Origin: Parcubacteria bacterium C7867-004
Lineage (GTDB): Bacteria; Patescibacteria; Paceibacteria; UBA9973; UBA2103
Assembly: GCA_001189075.1 (NCBI GenBank)
Contig: LFCN01000006.1
Location: 1 to 64,000 of the forward strand
Length of the DNA: 64,000 nt
Direction: 5' to 3'
Shown here one piece after another: positions 1 to 8,306 of this stretch (position 1 is its first letter; every line of letters starts with the position of its first letter). Under the pieces are notes generated by a model that made no database searches, was not told the origin of the DNA, and was given only the letters and a program-made list of their open reading frames with translations. Made by a program: the position numbers and the translations under genes.

Positions 1-1195
<1,195 letters not shown>

Positions 1196-1335
1196 ACTTG
1201 AACACCACTGTTCTAACGATTTTTTGTGATTCTGCAATATTCAATTCCGTCAAATGTATACGCGAACGCACACGCCTGACGGCGTTGATTACCTATTTGC
1301 ATATTCGTCTGTCAACGAGCCCGTATTCTTTCCAA

Positions 1336-1356
1336 GAAAAAAGCCCCTCTCGGGGC
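1336..1356 (-). terminator. Rho-independent terminator in the 23S leader
   Basis: GCCCC TCTC GGGGC stem at 1343-1356 with an A-tract at 1336-1342 that becomes a U-tract on the minus strand. It sits between the strong promoter and the mature 23S 5' end, which is unusual. Confidence 0.65.
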
Positions 1357-1428
1357 GGCAACCTGACCACTCGAAAGTGGCCGTTATCCGCTCCGTTTAG
1401 TTAGTGATTTCTTGGTCTTCAACACGTA
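1336..1428 (-). ncRNA. Possible short leader RNA ahead of 23S rRNA
   Basis: A strong promoter at 1435-1463 is followed, on the minus strand, by about 90 nt that contain a hairpin (CCACT/AGTGG, 1367-1380) and then a GC-rich hairpin with six T residues (1336-1356). This could be an independent small RNA or an attenuated rRNA leader that is read through by an antitermination complex. No known RNA family is recognised. Confidence 0.35.
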
Positions 1429-1434
1429 CTAGCG

Positions 1435-1463
1435 AGTATACGCGGGGCCATATAGCCTGTCAA
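1435..1463 (-). promoter_or_regulatory. Sigma-70-type promoter for the 23S transcription unit
   Basis: On the minus strand TTGACA (1458-1463), a 17-bp spacer and TATACT (1435-1440): the best consensus promoter in the window. A second TTGACA lies at 1310-1315, closer to 23S, with only a weak -10 at the right distance. The tandem layout fits an rRNA promoter region. The rest of 1196-1490 shows nothing coding. Confidence 0.8.
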
Positions 1464-1489
1464 ACACGCCTCGGCCTCCCCTCCCCTAC

Positions 1490-1517
1490 GCAAAAGACCC
1501 CTTTCGGGGCCTTTTGC
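1490..1517 (-). terminator. Intrinsic terminator after the MscS-like gene
   Basis: Symmetrical hairpin GCAAAAG-CCCC/GGGG-CTTTTGC just downstream of the channel gene; separates it from the rRNA promoter. Confidence 0.8.
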
Positions 1518-1535
1518 CATCCCTGAATGAGGGGT

Positions 1536-2213
1536 CTACTTGATCTCCTGCTGCATCCGCTCGATGTACTTGGCTGCAGCCTGCTGGCCGCCAAGACCGA
1601 ACGCGAGACCGAACGCGAGCGAGAGCGCTACCACGACTCCCGTGAAGAGGGTCTGGATGAGCGGAGAAACGCCGAGACGATCGAGTGCGACGAGTACCGC
1701 AAAGATCCAGATAGCCCAGCGTGCGAGCGTACCAAGAAGGTTCGCTGCGCGGATTCCCGCTGCGCGTGCGCCTCCAGCGATTACGCGCTGTGCCGCTTCA
1801 GCGAGGACTGCCGCAACCAGGAGGATGAGCACTGCGACGATGACCTGCGGGATGTACGTCAGCACGACGCCCGTAAGGAAGTCGGTTACCTGCGTGAGGC
1901 CGAGCACGTCGAGAGCCGCTACGAGGAAGACGATGATGAAGAACCACTTCACGAGGAAGCCGAGGAAGGCTCCTGCGTTAAGGGTGTACCCTGCCTTATC
2001 GAAGACACGTTCGACGCCTGCAGCGCGGAGTGCCTGGTCAACGCGAAGCGCGCTTACGGCCTGCGCGACGAGACGGCCAAGAAACGCACCGACGAGCCAG
2101 CCGATAACGAATATTACGAGAGCGACGATGAGTGCGGGAATGAATGCGACGAGTCCGTAGAACAGGTTCTGGAAGGACAACATCAGTACATTCGCCCAGG
2201 TAGAGAGGAACAT
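1536..2213 (-). CDS. Small-conductance mechanosensitive channel-like membrane protein
   Basis: A 225-residue membrane protein with about five hydrophobic segments (roughly 20-46, 82-104, 118-142, 160-180, 186-208). The last segment carries GLAFGLGGQ (residues 202-210), close to the Gly/Ala-rich pore helix of MscS, but the large cytoplasmic beta domain is missing. This matches the conserved TM-helix family related to MscS/CmpX. The likely role is turgor release or membrane stress sensing. The gene has its own upstream region with an extended -10 (TGC-TACACT near 2270) and a small leader hairpin, and a terminator behind it. Channel activity is inferred from similarity only. Confidence 0.75.
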   Translation of the reverse strand: MFLSTWANVLMLSFQNLFYGLVAFIPALIVALVIFVIGWLVGAFLGRLVAQAVSALRVDQALRAAGVERVFDKAGYTLNAGAFLGFLVKWFFIIVFLVAALDVLGLTQVTDFLTGVVLTYIPQVIVAVLILLVAAVLAEAAQRVIAGGARAAGIRAANLLGTLARWAIWIFAVLVALDRLGVSPLIQTLFTGVVVALSLAFGLAFGLGGQQAAAKYIERMQQEIK

Positions 2214-2325
2214 AGGGTGTGGTTACTGCGGAGTTATGGGGTAATGCAGGAACGTACCTGCTTACTACTAAGTGTAGCAAGGTAGGGCCTACGGGAACCA
2301 GGGTCTGTGGATAGGCCTCCCCTGC

Positions 2326-2904
2326 CTATTTCTGCGTGACGCCGAGCTTGTCGACGATGGTGCGGTTCGGGAAATCGAAGACGTCGCGCAACAGGCGGTC
2401 GTAGACGCCGAGACGATAGCGGAACTGTTCGGTTGAGAACGACGCGAACCTGAGTTCTCGTCCAAGCTCTGCTTCAAGCGTGCGGATCGCGAGCGCGAGC
2501 GGCTTCTCTTCGACCTTGTCCCCCACTATAAGCAGATCGACTTTCGATTCGAGCGCTCCGGTGAAGAGTCCGGAGAGCGCGATGAGACGCATGGAGCCCG
2601 CGCGCTTCAGGGTCGACACGATGTAGGAATCACTGAGGTCGGTGGTTGTACGCATGAATACCTTGAGCGCGTCGTAGTGTCCGAACTTCCGATCAGCCTG
2701 ATACATAACCGGCCCCTTCCCTGCCTTCTTTCGGACGATACCGCTGGCGACGAGCACGACGAGCTCTTTCCTCGCCGCTTCCTTTGCGGTGCGGGTCCGG
2801 AATGCCGCATCGGCGCTTGTGAACGCCATATCATCATTGAAGAGGAAGAGCCTGAGGAGCTTGAGGCGAGCTGGCGAACCGAAAAGCTTAGAGAGTGGGT
2901 CCAT
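2326..2904 (-). CDS. Winged-helix regulator fused to a nucleotidyltransferase-like domain
   Basis: Begins MDPLSKLFGSPARLKLLRLF; the first ~70 residues look like a winged-helix DNA-binding domain, and the middle has SKVDLLIVGD, typical of minimal nucleotidyltransferase (MNT-like) proteins. Such fusions are common in Parcubacteria and resemble antitoxin/regulator proteins, but no toxin partner lies beside it. The start at 2904 is chosen over an ATG 177 nt upstream because the extension is basic, non-conserved-looking and overlaps the next operon's terminator. A promoter (TTGCTA, 16 bp, TACAAT) ends 12 nt before this ATG, giving a 5' leader of only a few nt and no Shine-Dalgarno. DNA target unknown. 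Confidence 0.7.
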   Translation of the reverse strand: MDPLSKLFGSPARLKLLRLFLFNDDMAFTSADAAFRTRTAKEAARKELVVLVASGIVRKKAGKGPVMYQADRKFGHYDALKVFMRTTTDLSDSYIVSTLKRAGSMRLIALSGLFTGALESKVDLLIVGDKVEEKPLALAIRTLEAELGRELRFASFSTEQFRYRLGVYDRLLRDVFDFPNRTIVDKLGVTQK

Positions 2905-2961
2905 GGAAGTAGGAGCATTGTACCCTCCCCTCCGGGGGTAGCAACTCTTGACTAACAGACG

Positions 2962-2990
2962 CAAAAACACCCGCTTTCGCGGGTGTTTTT
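2962..2990 (-). terminator. Terminator of the rplJ-rplL operon
   Basis: CAAAAACACCCGC TTTC GCGGGTGTTTTTG, a symmetrical hairpin immediately after rplL; A and T tracts on both sides mean it could work both ways. Confidence 0.9.
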
Positions 2991-3007
2991 GTTCTCCGAG
3001 AGAGGGA

Positions 3008-3472
3008 TTACTTGAGGGTAACCTTGCCTCCTGCCTCTTCGATCTTTGCCTTGAGGGCATCGGCGTCGTCCTTGCCAACATTCTCCTTCACAACGGATGG
3101 AGCACCATCGACGAGGTCCTTCGCCTCCTTGAGACCAAGTCCAAGGATCTCCTTCACGGCCTTGATAACCTGGATCTTGTTCGCGCCAGCGTCGGTAAGC
3201 TCGACGGTGAAGGTGCTCTTCGCATCTTCGCCACCTGCTGCGCCTCCTGCTGCTGGTCCTGCAACCGCTACTGCAGCTGCGGAAACGCCGAACTTCTTCT
3301 CGAATACCTTTACGAGCTCGGAAAGCTCGAGAACCGACATCTCCTCGATGGAAGCGACGATCTTCTTGAACTTCTCCGGAACCTCCACCGTTGCCTCTTC
3401 AGCTGCCGGTGCGGCCTCAGCCTTAGGCTCTTCAGCCGCGACTTCCTCCTGCTTTACTTCTTCTTCAGCCAT
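3008..3472 (-). CDS. rplL: 50S ribosomal protein L7/L12
   Basis: The stalk protein that recruits translation GTPases. The C-terminal domain is clear (KIQVIKAVKEILGLGLKEAKDLV, split here as two motifs: IKAVKEILGLGLKEAK and DLVDGAPSVVKE), preceded by the Ala/Gly hinge AVAVAGPAAGGAAGG around residues 66-80. At 154 residues it is about 30 longer than usual because of an acidic, Ala/Glu-rich N-terminal extension (residues 1-30). It follows rplJ by 28 nt, the classical pair, and is presumably under control of the L10 leader upstream. Confidence 0.97.
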   Translation of the reverse strand: MAEEEVKQEEVAAEEPKAEAAPAAEEATVEVPEKFKKIVASIEEMSVLELSELVKVFEKKFGVSAAAVAVAGPAAGGAAGGEDAKSTFTVELTDAGANKIQVIKAVKEILGLGLKEAKDLVDGAPSVVKENVGKDDADALKAKIEEAGGKVTLK

Positions 3473-3500
3473 AGTACGTAATTTAAATGAATATCGATTC

Positions 3501-3995
3501 TTATGCTGCCTTCTTCTGAGCGATCTGATCGAGTGCGATCACCAGTCCCTGGATAGGGCTGTTGATGACGTTTACGAACATGCCACGGAGTACGGGTACC
3601 GGTGGGATGGTCGCGATCGCGTTCATCTGCTCGCTTGAAGCGAACATTCCTTCGAAGATGCCGCCGACGATAGCGAGCGCTCCCTTGTGCTTCTTGCCGT
3701 GCTCGAAGATCTGACGAGCAGGAAGCGTAGCGTCTCCGCTGCTCCATGCCATCGCGATCTCACCCGGAAGCTCCGGAAGGTTCCCTCCGATGCCCTTCTC
3801 GGCAAGTGCGCGCTTGATGAGCGTCTTCTTAGCTACGTAATAGCCAACGCCCTCATCACGAAGCGTACGGCGCATTGCGCTTGTGTCCGCTACCGAAAGG
3901 CCCTTGAAGTGCACGAACACGACCGAAGCCGCATCCTTGAGCGCTTCGCCTACCTTGGCGACCACTTCTTCTTTCTTGCCTTTGGTTATTGCCAT
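3501..3995 (-). CDS. rplJ: 50S ribosomal protein L10
   Basis: 164 residues starting MAITKGKKEEVVAKVGEAL. L10 binds 23S rRNA and carries L7/L12 dimers on its C-terminal helix (IQGLVIALDQIAQKK). The start at 3995 is preferred because the longer frame upstream reads through the structured leader. Motifs VVFVHFKGLSV and VGYYVAKKTLIKRAL are typical of the family. First gene of a two-gene operon with rplL; expected to repress itself by binding its own leader. Confidence 0.96.
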   Translation of the reverse strand: MAITKGKKEEVVAKVGEALKDAASVVFVHFKGLSVADTSAMRRTLRDEGVGYYVAKKTLIKRALAEKGIGGNLPELPGEIAMAWSSGDATLPARQIFEHGKKHKGALAIVGGIFEGMFASSEQMNAIATIPPVPVLRGMFVNVINSPIQGLVIALDQIAQKKAA

Positions 3996-4029
3996 AATTT
4001 TCTTGAGTGGTTGTGTACGGAAACGAACA

Positions 4030-4146
4030 AGGTCCCGGGTAAAGGGACCTGTGGAGACATTCGATTGAAAGCGCGTGGGCGCTTCGAATCGGTCCTCGAC
4101 CAGTCTCATGCTCCTTTCGGAGCTGCTGGCTGTCTTCGGTCCGTAC
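4030..4146 (-). promoter_or_regulatory. L10 leader (autoregulatory mRNA element) upstream of rplJ
   Basis: The minus strand carries CCGAAGACAGCCAG, an internal CAGCTCC-GAAA-GGAGC hairpin, an ATGAGA bulge and CTGGTCGAGG (about 4092-4143). This matches the known L10 leader pattern (CGAAGACAGC ... stem ... GAGG) that binds the L10-L12 complex. A second hairpin GGTCCC/GGGACC follows at 4031-4049. A candidate promoter (TTGCGG, 17 bp, TAGAGT) lies just upstream near 4150-4180. Confidence 0.8.
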
Positions 4147-4185
4147 CCCGGCACTCTACCCTATCAGGGTCGCATCCGCAACGCG

Positions 4186-4287
4186 CTATACGGTAGCGGC
4201 TGACACGAACTGCATCAGGAATAGCGCTACGGCAATGATTCCAGCGAATATCGCGAGGAACTTGAGGAAGTGGAAGAGGTATTCCAT
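4186..4287 (-). CDS. 33-residue single-span membrane peptide
   Basis: Reads MEYLFHFLKFLAIFAGIIAV followed by ALFLMQFVSAATV, then TAG: one hydrophobic helix with an aromatic start. A GAGG Shine-Dalgarno-like run lies 4 nt before the ATG, and an extended -10 (TGC-TATTCT) lies just after the upstream terminator. It occupies its own slot between that terminator and the rplJ promoter. No family is recognised; it may be a small membrane regulator or subunit. Existence as a gene is inferred from composition and context. Confidence 0.5.
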   Translation of the reverse strand: MEYLFHFLKFLAIFAGIIAVALFLMQFVSAATV

Positions 4288-4306
4288 AGGTCCTCATGAG
4301 AATAGC

Positions 4307-4334
4307 ACAAAGCCCCGCGGTGGCGGGGCTTTGT
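4307..4334 (-). terminator. Terminator after the 402-residue surface protein
   Basis: ACAAAGCCCCGC GGTG GCGGGGCTTTGT hairpin, 21 bases after the stop codon. Confidence 0.88.
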
Positions 4335-4354
4335 AGCTTCTATCCCGAATGAGA

Positions 4355-5563
4355 TTACGGGTTCGCCGCAACGTAGGCGCGCGTCTTCGGACCGAAGTAG
4401 CCTGAAGCCGGCATGATGCCCTTCGCTGCCTGGTACTTCGCGAGAGCCGCCTTGGTCGCGTTACCGAAGGTCATGGTCTCCATGCCCATGGAGCCCGCTC
4501 CGGTTGCGGCGACCGTGAAGCCCTTAGCATTCAGCCAGACTTGGAGCGCCTTAACGTCAGCTCCAGTCGAACCGACCGTGAGATCCTTAGCGAAGATGCC
4601 TGCCGCTACCGGCATACCGGCGTTCGGGTTGGTGTTTCCTATCTTCGCCATGAGTGTCGCAAGCTTTGCCCTGAGATCCTCTATCTTCGTCTGCATATCC
4701 GATGCATTCGATGAATTACTGCTTGAAGAATCTGCGTTCCTGCGACGCGAACTACTGCTACCACTGCTACCGTTGCTGCTCGACGAGCTCTCGACCTCTT
4801 CGTCGTTTATTTCCGATGCATAGGTGAATGAGGTCCCTGCAGTGTCGGCTACGCAGGTAACCTTTGTGTTGTCTTCGCTACAGGTTATCGCGGCTATTGC
4901 GTCCGCAAGTGGGGCGAGTATCTCGACTATCTCCTGAACGGTTGCCCCCGCGGAAGCTCGGGTACTGTAGGTAGTGCTGTTCAAGGTGAGATCGAAGTCA
5001 GCCGCAACGCCTGGAACAGGGGTGAAGGTCACCGTCTGCGCGACCGGTACGACGCCCGCTACCGTTGCGTACGATGGCGATGAGACGTTCGTCGCCGTGC
5101 TCGCGGTGTAGGTAATGTTGCCAGCGGCAGTTTCCGCAGATGCGGTCGTGGTGAAGACAACGCTCGTAGCGCTCGAACTCGCCGTAAGCGTAAGCCCGCC
5201 AGCGCGGCCGGTATCAGCAATGCCGGTAACGGTTAAGAGACGACTTGCGATCAATGTTGCCGTGGTGTCGGTCGTTGTTGCTATAGCAGCTGCGTGATCG
5301 GTGCAGTTCGTGTCTTGTGCAACGGTTCCAAGCGTGACGACGCAGTCACCAATCGTGAAGTTCACGGACGACGCCGAGACGGTTCCACCCGGAAGCGCAT
5401 TCGCGACGGTAAGAGTACGCGTTGCTTTAACGCCTGCGACGTTCGCAACCGTTTCGGTAGCGGTAAAGGATGCCGCATGCGCGAACATTGGGCTGATGCT
5501 GAAGGCAGCGAGCGCGATCGCGATCGCGAAAGCGTACTTCAGGTTATATGCTTCTAATTTCAT
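4355..5563 (-). CDS. Exported surface protein with C-terminal peptidoglycan-binding domain
   Basis: 402 residues. An N-terminal signal peptide (hydrophobic 10-28, likely cut after AHA near residue 30) is followed by about 220 residues of Thr/Ser/Ala-rich beta-type sequence, a Ser-rich linker with an Arg cluster (about 255-285), a short coiled coil (KIEDLRAKLATLMAKI) and a peptidoglycan-binding type-1 domain from about 325 to the end (DLTVGSTGADVKALQ, GYFGPKTRAYV). It is probably a cell-wall-attached structural or adhesive protein. The wall-binding module is homologous to that of the neighbouring 650-residue protein but at the opposite end. A TATACT -10 lies about 50 nt upstream of the start. 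Confidence 0.8.
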   Translation of the reverse strand: MKLEAYNLKYAFAIAIALAAFSISPMFAHAASFTATETVANVAGVKATRTLTVANALPGGTVSASSVNFTIGDCVVTLGTVAQDTNCTDHAAAIATTTDTTATLIASRLLTVTGIADTGRAGGLTLTASSSATSVVFTTTASAETAAGNITYTASTATNVSSPSYATVAGVVPVAQTVTFTPVPGVAADFDLTLNSTTYSTRASAGATVQEIVEILAPLADAIAAITCSEDNTKVTCVADTAGTSFTYASEINDEEVESSSSSNGSSGSSSSRRRNADSSSSNSSNASDMQTKIEDLRAKLATLMAKIGNTNPNAGMPVAAGIFAKDLTVGSTGADVKALQVWLNAKGFTVAATGAGSMGMETMTFGNATKAALAKYQAAKGIMPASGYFGPKTRAYVAANP

Positions 5564-5662
5564 AAAGATGGTAAGGATACGAATAAATAGAACATCGAAC
5601 TATCTCTCTAGTATAGCTACGCGATTCCCTTTCCAAACTGCTATCAACACCGAGCAAGAATA

Positions 5663-5696
5663 GCAAAAACCCCACGGCGTACCGTGGGGTTTTTGC
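5663..5696 (-). terminator. Terminator after the 650-residue surface protein
   Basis: GCAAAAACCCCACGG/CCGTGGGGTTTTTGC inverted repeat around a 4-nt loop; strong and symmetrical. Confidence 0.9.
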
Positions 5697-5762
5697 TGAC
5701 TCTAGATTGCTCTAGATGTTCATCAGGCTAGGTTGCCGTTTCGAGACGTATCTCGAGGGCTA

Positions 5763-7715
5763 TTAGCTGGTGATGAAGAGGTTGTCGGTCTCGAAGTCTG
5801 CGTTGTCGTTGTCAACCGAGAAGGTCTGCTGGCCAGTTGCACCTGCGGCTGCTGCCGTGGTGGTTCCGTAGCGGACCTGATCAAGCTCGACGCGGAACTG
5901 ACCTGCACCGTTCGGGTTGAGGGTGACGGTGAGCGTGAACTCTTCCGTATCACCTGCATCAACGCGGTAGGTACCGCCGGTCTGGCTCGCATTCGAGGTA
6001 AGGCTCGAGGTAATCGTACCAGCGAAGGTAGACGTACCAAGGATGTTGTAGGTTGCTCCTGCAGTCGACGAGCCGAACTGCTCAGCAGTGTCGTCTACGT
6101 AGATAGGATCATCCTCATCTGCCGTTACATCGAACTTGATGACGAAGGTTCCGTACGAGCTAGCGACAGGGTCTACGACCGATGCCGTCTGGCTCGTGCT
6201 GACTGGGTCAACAGCGAATCCGGTGAGCGAGAGGGTGTGAGTGTTCGAGTCTGCGCCACCGCTGATGTCAGAGACCTCAACTGAGTCGCCACTGTCCTCG
6301 CCCTCTGCATCGATGTCAGCTGGAGCAATGTCGAAGACGACAGTGTCGCCAGACGAGTAGTTGCCCTGCTGCGATGCGAACTCAACCATGAGCTCGAATG
6401 AGAGAGTCTCATCACCTCCGAGAGCTACATCGATGTCCTCGAATACGATGTTTCCATCGTTCGCGGCCTCGATATCGCCATCGTACTCATCGCCATCTAC
6501 AACGAGGGTCGCGGTGCGAATCACGTCATCCGTGTTCGTAGAACCAGTGATCGTCGTGTCGATAGTGAGGTCGGTGATAAGCGTGTCGACGTCCTCAGTG
6601 TTGCGGATGTCGAACGCGAATACCGTGTACTCGTTCGAAGTCTCATCGTCCTCGACCTTGAGGTTAGCAGCATCCGGATCCTCATCGCTCTCGCGAATCG
6701 AAAGGGTGCCGTTCTCCTCCTCGCCGAAGCCGAAGTCAACAGTGTCAGAGTCATCACCGATGTACTGATCGATACCCTCCGCATCAACTGCGCGGATACC
6801 CTCATCATCGACGTAGAAGTCGAATTCCTGAGCAAGGTCAGCATCATCGATGCTGTCTGCGATGTCGAACGCGAAGGTGATCGAAGCCATGTCGTCCTCG
6901 CGGACTACGTAGTCAAGGTTGTTGATGGTGAGAACGTGAATGTCCTCGCCCTGACCGTTCTCCTCATCCCAAGCGTCGCGATCGCTGACGTCCATGTCGC
7001 CGATCTCCTCGCCGTCACCCCAAATGGTGACAGTGTCGAAGAACTCCCATGGCTTGTCCTCGAGGCTGTCGTTCGTAGAAGAAGCGACGATCTCGACGCG
7101 CTCGACGCGGATGTCTCCATCCTCGACGTCGAACTCAGCCGTTGCGACCTCGACTCCCTCCTCGCCCTCGTCTCCGTCAGAATCCTCTGAACGAAGGTCG
7201 AAGTCGGTAAGGTTAGCCTCGTCTCCTGAAAGTCCGCCGGTCGAAGATCCGCCGGTGCTGCCACCAGTAGAACCGCCCGTCGAGCCTCCCATGGATCCGC
7301 CTGCACCGTTTACCTTAGCGCGAGTGATCGGGCCAAAGTAACCTGCTGCTGGGCTGATGCCAACCGAAGCCTGGTAGGCTCCGAGAGCTGCTGCAGTCTG
7401 TGCACCGAAGTATCCGGTTGCGCCAGCTGCGATGCCGAAGCCCTTGCTGATAAGCCACTTCTGAAGTGCCGTTACGTCAGCTCCGGTGGAACCGATAGTA
7501 AGGTCCTTCGTGAAAGTAGCGCCAGCGCTCATCGAAGATGAACCCTGAAGTGCTGCGATCTGCGCGAGAAGTGCGTTGATCTGAGCCTGGAGGTCTGCCG
7601 TCGAGTCTGCTGCACGTGCTGCTGGAGCAAATGCTGCGAACGACGAAGCCACGAGACCGAGACCAGCGAGCACAGCTGCGATCTTTGCGATCGTGTTGTT
7701 GCTAGTTGCAATCAT
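5763..7715 (-). CDS. Large acidic surface (S-layer-like) protein with N-terminal peptidoglycan-binding domain
   Basis: 650 residues: signal peptide (1-35, cut after AARA), a short coiled coil (DLQAQINALLAQIAALQ), a peptidoglycan-binding domain at about 65-137 (DLTIGSTGADVTALQKWL, GYFGPITRAKV), a Gly/Ser/Thr repeat linker (about 140-162), then about 480 residues of strongly acidic beta-sheet-like sequence rich in Asp, Glu, Thr and Ser. The acid content suggests calcium binding. The architecture fits a cell-wall-anchored S-layer or major surface protein. High expression is suggested by the long structured leader and strong terminator. No catalytic motif seen. Confidence 0.78.
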   Translation of the reverse strand: MIATSNNTIAKIAAVLAGLGLVASSFAAFAPAARAADSTADLQAQINALLAQIAALQGSSSMSAGATFTKDLTIGSTGADVTALQKWLISKGFGIAAGATGYFGAQTAAALGAYQASVGISPAAGYFGPITRAKVNGAGGSMGGSTGGSTGGSTGGSSTGGLSGDEANLTDFDLRSEDSDGDEGEEGVEVATAEFDVEDGDIRVERVEIVASSTNDSLEDKPWEFFDTVTIWGDGEEIGDMDVSDRDAWDEENGQGEDIHVLTINNLDYVVREDDMASITFAFDIADSIDDADLAQEFDFYVDDEGIRAVDAEGIDQYIGDDSDTVDFGFGEEENGTLSIRESDEDPDAANLKVEDDETSNEYTVFAFDIRNTEDVDTLITDLTIDTTITGSTNTDDVIRTATLVVDGDEYDGDIEAANDGNIVFEDIDVALGGDETLSFELMVEFASQQGNYSSGDTVVFDIAPADIDAEGEDSGDSVEVSDISGGADSNTHTLSLTGFAVDPVSTSQTASVVDPVASSYGTFVIKFDVTADEDDPIYVDDTAEQFGSSTAGATYNILGTSTFAGTITSSLTSNASQTGGTYRVDAGDTEEFTLTVTLNPNGAGQFRVELDQVRYGTTTAAAAGATGQQTFSVDNDNADFETDNLFITS

Positions 7716-8126
7716 GTTGTTGCGTTTCTAATTAATTTGAAATGCGCATGCGTCGCGAGTGACTGGTAATAGGTTCGCGGCGCAGACGTATCTTTTTCTC
7801 TCTTTAGTAATCCCTCCCCTCCCCGAGAGGAAGGGAGTGAGCTTTGGGCACGGTTCACACTATCCGACAGAACGCAGTATCGACTCGCGTCCCATCGGCT
7901 AGCTGGCAAAGGTTCTTCATCCGGCGTTCATCCGTTGTCTATCAAAAGCATCCGTTACGGTAACCGTCGTCCATATATATAGACGAGGCTGCCTGCAGCT
8001 TCTTACGCTGCAGGACTTAACGATCCTTATTCGTATTTCAAGGATCCTGTTCGTTCAGGAATGCGCCCCAGCCGTTCGGGAATCCCGGAGTCCTCACTTG
8101 AAGACTCCGGGTATAACACTAGTATA
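7716..8126 (-). promoter_or_regulatory. Long structured 5' leader of the S-layer-like gene
   Basis: About 400 nt without coding potential between a -10-like TATACT (8121-8126, minus) and the ATG at 7715. It holds perfect hairpins: CCCGGAGTC/GACTCCGGG (8084-8092 with 8103-8111), CCTGCAGC/GCTGCAGG (7992-7999 with 8007-8014) and a CT/AG-rich stem near 7814-7837. It resembles stabilising leaders of S-layer mRNAs in function, not in sequence. No good -35 is visible. An independent ncRNA is the alternative. Confidence 0.5.
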
Positions 8127-8306
8127 CCTATACCAGTGCTCGCGAACGCGCTGTTCTAATGTGGATAACCGCGAGTAACGCTCTGAAACGGAAAAGAGGC
8201 CGTCCGCCGATACCGGCGAAGGCCTGTTTCTATCTCTGGTCCCCAGCGGTTACCACAAGGACACCGTATGCTAAAAATGCCCGAAAGTCAATAAACGGAG
8301 GAGCTG
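8127..8306. other. Intergenic stretch between surface-protein leader and HTH gene
   Basis: Holds a terminator-like hairpin (8191-8226) and one perfect DnaA-box 9-mer TGTGGATAA (8160-8168), which at this window size may be chance. No convincing gene on either strand. Confidence 0.4.
8191..8226 (-). terminator. Probable terminator of the HTH gene
   Basis: On the minus strand an imperfect AGGCC-CGCCG/CGGCG-GGCCT stem is followed by CTTTT. It lies about 80 nt after the stop codon at 8307. Confidence 0.5.

Noticed and set aside
1363..1490. Possible 5S rRNA or tRNA upstream of 23S
   Set aside because: Neither strand folds into a 5S or a cloverleaf; it is a promoter plus leader.
1527..2285. Long plus-strand frame opposite the MscS-like gene
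   Set aside because: Its composition (Arg/Glu/Cys-rich, no hydrophobic pattern) is the mirror of a hydrophobic membrane gene; shadow of the minus-strand CDS.
3012..3638. Plus-strand frame opposite rplL/rplJ
   Set aside because: Ser/Ala-rich antisense shadow of two certain ribosomal genes.
3501..4154. Longer rplJ start at 4154
   Set aside because: The extra 53 codons overlap the L10 leader structure and are not part of L10; the start at 3995 fits the family.
4106..4297. 63-codon minus frame over the rplJ upstream region
   Set aside because: Runs through the L10 leader; the small hydrophobic peptide in another frame (4186-4287) is a better gene.
8160..8168. Perfect DnaA box TGTGGATAA
   Set aside because: Single copy far from dnaA; one such 9-mer is expected by chance on two strands of 64 kb. 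Kept only as a remark.
8225..8306. Minus-strand peptide-like frame after the HTH gene (PFIDFRAFLAYGVLVV...)
   Set aside because: Looks partly protein-like but has no ATG, GTG or TTG start at a sensible place and no ribosome site.
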